Origin: Burkholderiales bacterium
Lineage (GTDB): Bacteria; Pseudomonadota; Gammaproteobacteria; Burkholderiales; Burkholderiaceae_C
Direction: 5' to 3'
Assembly: GCA_016213325.1 (NCBI GenBank)
Contig: JACRAY010000013.1
Coordinates: 1 to 64,000, forward strand
DNA length: 64,000 bases
The position numbers and the translations under genes were made by a program. Under the pieces are notes generated by a model that saw only the letters and a program-made list of their open reading frames with translations, was not told where the DNA came from and made no database searches. Shown here one piece after another: positions 54,978 to 62,028 of this stretch (positions within the stretch are counted from its first letter, which is position 1; each line of letters begins with the position of its first letter).

Positions 54978-57029
54978 ATGTCCGGCCTGAATCTCGCGCA
55001 ACAAGAAGCAGTCAACTACATGCACGGGCCGTGCCTCGTGCTCGCCGGCGCCGGCTCGGGCAAGACCCGCGTCATCACGCACAAGGTCGCACGGCTGATC
55101 CAGTCGGGGATGGAGCCCAGGCGCATTGCGGCCATCACCTTCACCAACAAGGCTGCCGCCGAAATGCGCGAGCGCGCGAAGTCGCTGGTCGGCCGCGAAG
55201 CGAAGGAGGTGGTGATCTGCACGTTCCACGCGCTGGGCGTGCGCATGATGCGGCAGGACGGCGCAGCACTCGGCCTGAAGCCCCAGTTCTCCATCCTCGA
55301 TACCGACGACGTGACGTCGATCCTGAAGGACGCCGGCGGCACAACCGACGCCGCCACGGCGCGCCAGTGGCAATGGGCGATCAGCACATGGAAGAACCAG
55401 GGGCTGAACGCGGCTCAAGCCGAGGCACAAGCCAGGGACGACAACGAGCGCGTGACCGCGCGCATCATGGCGCGCTATGAAGAGCGCCTGACCGCGTACC
55501 AGAGCGTCGACTTCGACGACCTGATCGGCCTGCCGCTGAAGCTGCTGCGCGACCACGCCGACGTGCGCGAGAAGTGGCAGCAGGGCCTGGGCCACGTGCT
55601 GGTGGACGAATACCAGGACACCAATGCCACGCAGTACGAACTGCTGAAGCTGCTGGTGGGCGAACGCGGCCGCATCACCGCGGTGGGCGACGACGACCAG
55701 TCGATCTACGGTTGGCGCGGCGCCACGCTGGACAACCTGCGCAAGCTCCCGCAGGACTACCCGACGCTGAAAGTCGTGAAGCTGGAGCAGAACTACCGCT
55801 CCACCAGCGCCATCCTGCGCGCGGCCAACAACGTGATCCAGCCCAACCCCAAGCTGTTCCCGAAGACGCTGTTCTCCGAACTGGGTGAAGGCGAGCCGGT
55901 GCGTATCGTCGACTGCGACAACGAGGAGCACGAGGCCGAGCGCATCGTGGCGCGCATCCAGTCCATCAGGGCAAACGGCATGGGCAAGGACTGGAAGGAC
56001 TTCGCGGTGCTATACCGCGCCAACCACCAGGCGCGCGTGTTCGAGCAGGCGCTGCGCAAGGCGCAGATCCCGTACAAGGTGTCGGGCGGCCAGAGCTTCT
56101 TCGACCGCGCCGAGATCCGCGACCTGTGCGCGTGGCTGCGCCTGTGGGTGAACAACGACGACGACCCGGCGTTCCTGCGCTCGGTGACCACGCCCAAGCG
56201 CGGCATCGGCCACCAGACGCTGCAGGCGCTGGGCACTTTCGCCTCGAAGTACAAGCTGTCGCTGTTCGAGGCGCTGTTCTCCTCGTCGCTCGGCTCGGTG
56301 CTGCCGGCGCGCACGGTCGGCAGCCTCCACGAGTTCGGCCGCTACGTCAACGACCTGGAGTTCCGCGCGCGCCACACGACGGGCGCCGAAGACGCCCGCG
56401 CCTTCCTCGGCGACTGGCTGAAGGACATCGGCTACGAAAAGCACCTGTACGACAGCGAAGACAACGAGAAGCTGGCCGCCTCGCGCTGGACCAACGTCAT
56501 GGAGTTCTGCGACTGGATGGCGCAGCGCTGCGGCGGGCAGATCGACGACACCGCGGGCGTGACACTGGCCAGCGAAAAGAAGAACCTGCTGGAAGTGGCG
56601 CAGACCATCTCGCTGCTGTCCACCATCAGCGAGCGCGAGCAGGACCAGAACGTGGTGACGCTGTCCACGCTGCACGCGTCCAAGGGCCTTGAGTGGCCGC
56701 ACGTGGTGCTGGCCGGCTGCGTGGAAGGGCTGCTGCCTTTCAAGCCCGAGGACGAAGCCGGCAAGATCGTCGACGAGTCCGTCGTGCAGCGACTGCAGGA
56801 AGAGCGCCGCCTCATGTACGTGGGCATCACGCGCGCGCAACGCTCGCTGGCAGTCAGCTGGAGCCGCAAGCGCAAGAAGGGCCGTGAGATGGTGGCTGCC
56901 ATGCCGAGCCGCTTCATCGCCGAGATGGCGCTGGACAAGTCCACGGTGAAGGAAGACCCGCGCGAGAAGCTGAAGGCGCTGCGCGCCGAATTCGCCGCGC
57001 GCAAGGCAGCGGCGCAGCCGGCGACATGA
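54978..57029 (+). CDS. rep: ATP-dependent DNA helicase Rep
   Basis: 683 residues, a UvrD/Rep superfamily I helicase. Q-motif LNLAQQEAV, Walker A GAGSGKT, motif Ia ITFTNKAA, motif II VDEYQDTN, motif III GDDDQSIYGWRGA, and late motifs STLHASKGLEW and VGITRAQ are all intact. Length and the absence of a long C-terminal tail fit Rep rather than UvrD. It moves 3' to 5' ahead of forks. TATCAT ends 10 bases before the ATG, without a Shine-Dalgarno. The stop overlaps the next start (ATGA). Confidence 0.95.
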   Translation: MSGLNLAQQEAVNYMHGPCLVLAGAGSGKTRVITHKVARLIQSGMEPRRIAAITFTNKAAAEMRERAKSLVGREAKEVVICTFHALGVRMMRQDGAALGLKPQFSILDTDDVTSILKDAGGTTDAATARQWQWAISTWKNQGLNAAQAEAQARDDNERVTARIMARYEERLTAYQSVDFDDLIGLPLKLLRDHADVREKWQQGLGHVLVDEYQDTNATQYELLKLLVGERGRITAVGDDDQSIYGWRGATLDNLRKLPQDYPTLKVVKLEQNYRSTSAILRAANNVIQPNPKLFPKTLFSELGEGEPVRIVDCDNEEHEAERIVARIQSIRANGMGKDWKDFAVLYRANHQARVFEQALRKAQIPYKVSGGQSFFDRAEIRDLCAWLRLWVNNDDDPAFLRSVTTPKRGIGHQTLQALGTFASKYKLSLFEALFSSSLGSVLPARTVGSLHEFGRYVNDLEFRARHTTGAEDARAFLGDWLKDIGYEKHLYDSEDNEKLAASRWTNVMEFCDWMAQRCGGQIDDTAGVTLASEKKNLLEVAQTISLLSTISEREQDQNVVTLSTLHASKGLEWPHVVLAGCVEGLLPFKPEDEAGKIVDESVVQRLQEERRLMYVGITRAQRSLAVSWSRKRKKGREMVAAMPSRFIAEMALDKSTVKEDPREKLKALRAEFAARKAAAQPAT

Positions 57030-57424
57030 AAGCCGCCCTCCTCCTGATCGCATGCTGCGCGCTGGCTGCCGGCACCGCGTCGGCGGCGTGCCCGCAGCCG
57101 GTGGACATGCGGCACGACCACATGCTGGGCATGTGGGAGGCGCGCATCGGCGGCGGCAACGACGCGACGCTGCACCTGCAGCGCCACCCCGAGTACCCCG
57201 GCAGCTTCACCGGCACGGTCGAGCGCAAGGGCCAGCGCGCCCGCGTCGCCGGCGACATCATCAAAGGCGAGTTCACGCTGGAAGAGTCGGTCGACGGCGT
57301 GAAGATCAGCGCCCACTGGATCGGCGACGTGGTCGACGGCTCGTGCGGCCGCGAAGTGCGCGGCACCTGGCAGGGCGAAGGCGACCAGGCGCCGATCGTG
57401 CCGTTCGTGCTGCGCAGGCGGTAG
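57026..57424 (+). CDS. Small exported protein downstream of rep
   Basis: 132 residues with a signal peptide (LLIACCALAAGTASA). The mature domain is beta-rich: MLGMWEARIGGGNDATLHLQRHPEYPGSFTGTVERKG recalls calycin-like or lipocalin-like barrels. Two Cys (about 22 and 109) may form a disulfide. Translation is coupled to rep. No function is known. Confidence 0.7.
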   Translation: MKAALLLIACCALAAGTASAACPQPVDMRHDHMLGMWEARIGGGNDATLHLQRHPEYPGSFTGTVERKGQRARVAGDIIKGEFTLEESVDGVKISAHWIGDVVDGSCGREVRGTWQGEGDQAPIVPFVLRRR

Positions 57425-57443
57425 CGCGTCCGCGTGCGGGGCG

Positions 57444-57938
57444 CTACCTGAGTGACTCAGGTATGCACTCGCCCTCGCCCCGAACCCTTGAGGAAGTGCG
57501 AAACGTCAAGCCGTCAAGCGAACCATGTTCTCCACAGAACGGAGACGGACCAGCGGGACCAACCTCCTGGATCTTGATGCTCCGGCGCCCGCGCTCCACC
57601 TTGATTCCCCTTCCCGTCCCAGCCAGTTCATCTGTCACGACCAGCGGCCACTTGCCCGCCACTCTTGCATTGACCATGCAAACGTGCCCTCCGGCTTGGC
57701 GCGAGAGTATCTCCAGGCGCACGCTTCCGTCGGCCTGCGGAGCCAGCTTGAGGCAGTCCTTCAGGCTCCGACTGCAAGCCCGCCATCCCGTCGCCGAAGC
57801 TTCCGTACACCTGGTCGCCGGCGCTGAGTAGAGCGAAGGATTGTCGTTGGCGTGTGCAGCTGAAGGCATTCCGCCAACTAAGACAGATATCAAGCAAACG
57901 CCGGCAACTAGCTGCGGTAGTTCCAATCGTCCTTTCAT
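57444..57938 (-). CDS. Exported Cys-containing protein, candidate immunity partner
   Basis: 164 residues from ATG 57938 (GTG 57953 is possible). A signal peptide ends at PSAAHA. The mature part has six Cys (TRCTEA, RACSRS, KDCLKL, HVCMVN, SPFCGEH, GECIPE), probably three disulfides, and looks beta-rich. No family was recognised. It follows the muramidase-like gene on the same strand by 22 bases, shares its low G+C and unusual codons, and is sent to the compartment where a muramidase would act. This is the arrangement of periplasmic immunity proteins, which is why the pairing is proposed; it is not shown by homology. Confidence 0.7.
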   Translation of the reverse strand: MKGRLELPQLVAGVCLISVLVGGMPSAAHANDNPSLYSAPATRCTEASATGWRACSRSLKDCLKLAPQADGSVRLEILSRQAGGHVCMVNARVAGKWPLVVTDELAGTGRGIKVERGRRSIKIQEVGPAGPSPFCGEHGSLDGLTFRTSSRVRGEGECIPESLR

Positions 57939-57960
57939 GCGTTGGCTAAACACTTGTGAG

Positions 57961-58863
57961 TCAGCGGGCTGGCTTGTGACGTTTCAGATATGCCACCCGT
58001 TGGCGGCCCGGCTCATACCTGGAAAGATCTGGCGTTGACTGGATGTATGAGATGAGTTCATCAAAGTCATTTTTCATGCCTTTCACCATCGGGCGAGCAC
58101 CAGCCGTAAACCCCTGATAAACAAAGTCAACCAGAATGTCGCGGATTGCGGGGTGCAAGTTGTTCCACAGGACCCGATCCTTTTCCGTCGAAGTCCAGTA
58201 TTCGTAGTTTTTTCGACCCCTCTCCAGGTAATCAGGGTATATGTTCTCAAAGAGAGAGTGCTGCACAAACCCGGAAATTTCACCGACCTTCAGCTTGTTC
58301 ATGGCGACAAAGTCCATTGCAGCTTGTCCGCTGAGTCCGACACCCTTCGCGATGGCCTTGGCAGTCTCATTGTCCAAAGACGCTTTGGTCAGGTCAGACT
58401 CGACGCTGCCAGCATTGCGCGACTTCAGGTCGTACCCGCGCCCTATGGTCACCCCTGACTTGCCTCCGGGCCAATGCAACACGCGGCTGAAGTGCGGACT
58501 CTTGGGATCGTCGTTTCCTTCGGCATCGAACGTGACTTGCCCTTGGGTAACAGTGAGGTAGTCGCCTGCATCGCCAGCTTCCGACGGCTTGAATGCTAGG
58601 GCAGTGTCGACAGTTCCATCAGGTGCAGTTCCAACTGCCAGCGACAGGTGAACCCCATCGCCAGTCGTTGCCACTTGGGCAAGCCAGAATTTCGCGGGAA
58701 ATCCCCAATCGTTGGACCCGACGGGACCCTGAGTGTTGCCCAGCAATGTGGTTCTCGTCGGGTCGCCTTGATCCATGTACCCCAGCATGCCAGGCGTTCG
58801 CGGCAGGATCGCCATCGGGGTGGAAAAGCTGGAGAGGGTGCCTACGATGATCGAATTTGCCAC
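57961..58863 (-). CDS. Pesticin/phage-lysozyme-like muramidase, possible toxin
   Basis: 300 residues, no signal peptide. Residues 1 to about 110 are an unassigned beta-rich domain. From about 130 the sequence WPGGKSGVTIGRGYDLKSRN matches the pesticin-type T4-lysozyme-like fold; T139 and D145 have the 6-residue spacing of the pesticin Thr/Asp pair as I recall it, and E115 lies 24 residues before T139, close to the place of the catalytic Glu. The tail has WNNLHPAIRDILVDFVYQG, like the helical lobe of these enzymes. The GTG start has AGGAGG 4 bases upstream. A 60-base sample (58201-58260) has only 26 G+C against about 70% in neighbours, so recent transfer is likely. Confidence 0.75.
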   Translation of the reverse strand: MANSIIVGTLSSFSTPMAILPRTPGMLGYMDQGDPTRTTLLGNTQGPVGSNDWGFPAKFWLAQVATTGDGVHLSLAVGTAPDGTVDTALAFKPSEAGDAGDYLTVTQGQVTFDAEGNDDPKSPHFSRVLHWPGGKSGVTIGRGYDLKSRNAGSVESDLTKASLDNETAKAIAKGVGLSGQAAMDFVAMNKLKVGEISGFVQHSLFENIYPDYLERGRKNYEYWTSTEKDRVLWNNLHPAIRDILVDFVYQGFTAGARPMVKGMKNDFDELISYIQSTPDLSRYEPGRQRVAYLKRHKPAR

Positions 58864-58949
58864 GGCGCCTCCTATCGCGTGAATGCATCATGCCACCTGT
58901 CCCAAATGCAGACAACGTGGCGCCACCCACCCCGATGCACAATCGACCA

Positions 58950-59822
58950 ATGATGGCAGACGATCCTCGAACACGCATCGAATCCCACTGGCAAGCCGCC
59001 AACCGGCGCGACTGGACCACCTTCGAAGCGCTGCTGCACCCGCAGCTGCAGTACGAGGTGCCGCAGACGCGCGAATACATCGAGGGCGCGGCCGGCTACG
59101 TGGACATGTTCCGCACCTGGCCGGGTGACTGGCAGGCGCAGGTCCGTTCGCTGCTGGTCGACGGGGACGATGCTGCCACCACCATCGACTTCCGCTCGCA
59201 CGGCGAGTCGATGACGGGCATCACTTTCTTCCGGCTGGAAGGAGGCCGCATCCGCGGCGTCACCGACTACTGGCCCGGGCCCTACGAGCCGCCCATGCGC
59301 AGCACGCCGCACATGAAGCGCAGGCCGCGGCCCGCGCACGCGGCACCAGGCGGCAAGGTCGACGCCGCGCGGGTCTCGCTGCGCGAGATCAACGCCGACA
59401 CGTTGCGCCCCGTGCTGCGCCTCGCCGTCGCCAAAGACCAGCAGCGCTTTGTGGCGAGCAACGCGGTCTCGCTGGCACAGGCGCTGTTCGCGCCGGACGC
59501 TTGGTACCGCGCCATCTACGTTGATGACGAGCCCGCCGGCTTCGTGATGCTGGAAGACCAGTCGCTGCGCGAACCGCCGCCCGCCGACGCGCAGATCGGC
59601 GTGTGGCGCTTCATGGTGGCCGAGCGCTTCCAGGGCCGCGGCGTCGGCCAGGCCGCGATGCGCCTGGTGATAGCGCACGCGCGCAGCCGCGAGCGCTTCG
59701 ACAAGCTCTCGCTATCCTACGTGGCCGCGCCCGGCGGGCCCGACGGCTTCTACCGCAGCCTGGGATTCCGCGACACCGGCCGCATCGACGAGGGCGAGCT
59801 GGTGATGGAGCTGCCGCTGTGA
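58950..59822 (+). CDS. SnoaL/NTF2-like domain fused to GNAT acetyltransferase
   Basis: 290 residues. Residues about 1-115 are an NTF2-like (SnoaL) domain: WQAANRRDWTTFEALLHPQLQYEVP and RSHGESMTGITFFRLEGGRI. Residues about 140-288 are a GNAT N-acetyltransferase with the acetyl-CoA loop VAERFQGRGVGQAAMRLVIA and SLSYVAAPGGPDGFYRSLGF. The pairing suggests a small-molecule acetyltransferase with an auxiliary binding domain; the substrate is unknown. ATG 58950 is chosen because CACAAT ends 6 bases before it. Confidence 0.85.
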   Translation: MMADDPRTRIESHWQAANRRDWTTFEALLHPQLQYEVPQTREYIEGAAGYVDMFRTWPGDWQAQVRSLLVDGDDAATTIDFRSHGESMTGITFFRLEGGRIRGVTDYWPGPYEPPMRSTPHMKRRPRPAHAAPGGKVDAARVSLREINADTLRPVLRLAVAKDQQRFVASNAVSLAQALFAPDAWYRAIYVDDEPAGFVMLEDQSLREPPPADAQIGVWRFMVAERFQGRGVGQAAMRLVIAHARSRERFDKLSLSYVAAPGGPDGFYRSLGFRDTGRIDEGELVMELPL

Positions 59823-60085
59823 AGGCCGCTGCCAGGATGCTGGCCGCGCTGCTGGTCGTGCTGGCGCTGGCCGTGCTGCTGAATCCGTCGCCCGAGCGGC
59901 ACCGCGCGAAGATCAAGGAAGCGATTGCTGCGCGCAGCCCGGTCGCCGGCGCACTGGGCCTTGGGGCACTGGCGGCCTTCGCGTCCAACTACCACTCGGT
60001 CGGCGTCGCCTCGTACACCCAGGCAGGCGACAAGACGCTGTCGTGGGGCGCGTTCGGCATGGTGTTCGTGGCCGACACGTTCTGA
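59819..60085 (+). CDS. DUF4359-like small membrane protein
   Basis: 88 residues from GTG 59819, or 82 from ATG 59837. It starts with a membrane helix (LAALLVVLALAVLLNPSPE) and ends with YHSVGVASYTQAGDKTLSWGAFGMVFV, the pattern of DUF4359 proteins, which have no known role. The GTG overlaps the previous stop (GTGA), so translation is coupled to the acetyltransferase gene. Confidence 0.7.
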   Translation: MKAAARMLAALLVVLALAVLLNPSPERHRAKIKEAIAARSPVAGALGLGALAAFASNYHSVGVASYTQAGDKTLSWGAFGMVFVADTF

Positions 60086-60101
60086 GTCACGATAATCGGG
60101 C

Positions 60102-60854
60102 ATGACCGAAAACTGGGAAGGCTATCCGTGCCTGCTGGGCGAACGGCTCGCCCACATCGCGTTCGACTACGACGTCCACGCCCGCATCAGGGACTTGCCG
60201 CTGCCGTACTTCGCGGGCTTCCGTGTCGAGTTCCTGGACGCGGACGACCGCGGCATGCCCGGCAGCGACGCGGAACTCGCGCGGCTCGAGGCGGTGGAGC
60301 AGTTCCTCACCCGCAGCATCGCGGGCGACGACGGGCGGCTGGTCGGCCGCATCACCTCGGGCGGCGCGCGGGTGTACCTGTTCTACACCCGGCTCGACCA
60401 GGACACCTGCCACGAACTGGGGCACCGCATCACGCAGGACCCGCGCGGCTCGGGGGTGATGCTGGTGCACAAGGAAGACCCGAAGCGCCGGCACTACTGG
60501 GACGACCTGTACCCCAGCGACGACGACTGGCAGGTGATCAAGGACCTGCGGACCGAGCGCGCCCTGGTGGAGCGCGGCGACACCCTGCAACAGGCACGCG
60601 AGATCGAGCACCTGGCGCATTTCGACACCGAGGCGCGCCGGGCCGCCTTCCTGGACAAGGTACGGCCGGCGTTCGACGTGATCGACCTGGCCGTGCTGCC
60701 GTCGGACGCCGGGCCGCGCTATGCGGCGCGCCTGCGCCACACCAGCCGGCCGGACTACCGCTCGATGAATGCCACCACCCTGCTGCTGGCGCGCTCGGCC
60801 GCGGCGAACGGCGGGCATTACGCGGGCTGGGAAACGACCCTCTGCACCGGCTGA
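60102..60854 (+). CDS. DUF695 / RraB-like protein
   Basis: 250 residues. The first part (about 1-130, EGYPCLLGERLAHIAFDYD and VYLFYTRLDQD) is a DUF695 domain, and the C-terminal half (HYWDDLYPSDDDWQVIKDLRTERALVERGDTLQQAREIEHLAHFDTEARRAAFL) matches the regulator of RNase E activity B (RraB) fold. The combination is known in proteobacteria; the biochemical role is not settled. GATAAT ends 5 bases before the ATG, with no Shine-Dalgarno. Confidence 0.85.
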   Translation: MTENWEGYPCLLGERLAHIAFDYDVHARIRDLPLPYFAGFRVEFLDADDRGMPGSDAELARLEAVEQFLTRSIAGDDGRLVGRITSGGARVYLFYTRLDQDTCHELGHRITQDPRGSGVMLVHKEDPKRRHYWDDLYPSDDDWQVIKDLRTERALVERGDTLQQAREIEHLAHFDTEARRAAFLDKVRPAFDVIDLAVLPSDAGPRYAARLRHTSRPDYRSMNATTLLLARSAAANGGHYAGWETTLCTG

Positions 60855-60867
60855 GGGGCGGGCGGCA

Positions 60868-61278
60868 CTACGCCTTCGGAGACAAGACCATCTGGGTGCA
60901 GCGGAACAACGCGAGCGTCTTCCCCGTTTCGCGATGCACGGCCACGGCGTCCCACACCTGCGTGGTCCTGCCGAGGTGGACCGCCGTGGCCACGCAATCG
61001 ATCGTGCCGTCCAGGGTGGTGCCCAAGTGGTTGGATTTCAGTTCGATGGTGGTGAAGCCGTTCGCGCCTTCGGGCAGGCTGGCGCGGCAGCCGTAGCCGC
61101 AGCAGGTATCGGCCAGCGTCACGAGGCTGCCGGCATGCAGGTAGCCGTTGGGCGCCATCAGCTCGGGCCGCACGGCCAGCTCGGCGCGCAGCTCGCGGCC
61201 GCCCACCGAGAGCACGTGGATGCCGAGGTGGCCCGGCAGCTTGCCCACGCCGGCCCGGTTGAAGTCGTCTGCAGTCAT
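60868..61278 (-). CDS. PaaI-type acyl-CoA thioesterase
   Basis: 136 residues with the hotdog fold. The motif NGYLHAGSLVTLADTCCGYGC (His, Asp) is the PaaI active region. It should hydrolyse an acyl- or aryl-CoA. ATG 61278 has GAGGAG 9 bases upstream; earlier ATGs at 61302 and 61320 lie at or near a palindromic operator and lack a better site. It lies directly after the TetR gene on the same strand, with the operator between, and is the likely target of that regulator. Confidence 0.85.
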   Translation of the reverse strand: MTADDFNRAGVGKLPGHLGIHVLSVGGRELRAELAVRPELMAPNGYLHAGSLVTLADTCCGYGCRASLPEGANGFTTIELKSNHLGTTLDGTIDCVATAVHLGRTTQVWDAVAVHRETGKTLALFRCTQMVLSPKA

Positions 61279-61299
61279 CACGGCGGGCTCCTCAAAATG

Positions 61300-61315
61300 C
61301 ATGATGCTCATCATG
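61300..61315. promoter_or_regulatory. Palindromic operator upstream of the thioesterase gene
   Basis: CATGATG-CT-CATCATG is a perfect 7+7 inverted repeat with a 2-base centre. The same half-sites with centre TT lie over the start of the TetR gene (61945-61960), so both are probably bound by that repressor. Confidence 0.65.
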
Positions 61316-61353
61316 TCCAAGGGCGAACCCGGCGACGGCTTGCATCGGCGCGT

Positions 61354-61947
61354 TCAGCCTTTGGCGGGGAGCAGGTGTTTCAGCGCGGCCTGGCGCAGCG
61401 CATCCGACAATGCGGGCTCATCGACCGCACGCGCCAGCAGCAAGGCGCCGACCATGGTGGCTGTCGTCGCCAGGGCCCGTTCGTGGGCGCCGGGCTGGCC
61501 CCAGTCGGGCGACTGGCGCGCCACCAGGTCGATCATTTCCTTGATCCGCCGGGTGGCGGCGCGGCGCACTTCGGGGGCTTGCCGCGGCATCTCCGAGCCC
61601 AGTGCCGCCACCGGGCAGCCGAACTCGGCGTTCTCCACGTGTTCCCTGGAAAGATAGGCGCGCAGCAGCGCCGCCAGGCCCTGCTCGGGCGGCACACCGG
61701 CCACTACGTGCGCTACCGCGGCGACGGACTCCGCGCCGGCCCGGTCGGCTGCTTCGGCCAGCATGGCTTCGCGCGAGGCGAAGTGCGCATAGAAGGCGCC
61801 ATGCGTCAGCCCGGCTTCCTTCATGATGTCCGCGACGCCCGTGCCGTCGTAGCCGCTGCGGCGGATCGCCCGCGCAGCGGCCGACACGATGCGTTCGTGC
61901 GAGGCGTCCTTGGCGGCAGTCCTGGCGTTGGGGGCCCTTTTTCGCAT
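61354..61947 (-). CDS. TetR-family transcriptional regulator
   Basis: 197 residues from ATG 61947 (ATG 61959 would add four). The TetR HTH is VSAAARAIRRSGYDGTGVADIMKEAGLTHGAFYAHFASREAMLAEA; the C-terminal half is a ligand-binding helical domain with the TetR_C dimer pattern (GCPVAALGSEMPRQ). It is expected to repress itself and the thioesterase gene, since matching operators overlap both starts. The start at 61947 is supported by a full promoter whose predicted start site is the A of that ATG. Confidence 0.9.
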   Translation of the reverse strand: MRKRAPNARTAAKDASHERIVSAAARAIRRSGYDGTGVADIMKEAGLTHGAFYAHFASREAMLAEAADRAGAESVAAVAHVVAGVPPEQGLAALLRAYLSREHVENAEFGCPVAALGSEMPRQAPEVRRAATRRIKEMIDLVARQSPDWGQPGAHERALATTATMVGALLLARAVDEPALSDALRQAALKHLLPAKG

Positions 61948-61984
61948 GATGTTCATCATACATTCGTTGGTGCCCTTGGGTCAA
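61945..61984 (-). promoter_or_regulatory. Leaderless promoter and operator of the TetR gene
   Basis: Read on the minus strand: TTGACC (61984 to 61979), 18-base spacer, TATGAT (61960 to 61955), 7 bases, ATG (61947). The operator CATGATG-TT-CATCATA (61945-61960) covers the -10 and the start codon, so repressor binding would block RNA polymerase directly. Confidence 0.65.
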
Positions 61985-62028
61985 CTGCCCCGCTGGAAGT
62001 CCCACTTCGAGGCCGGCCCTGTCGCGCT

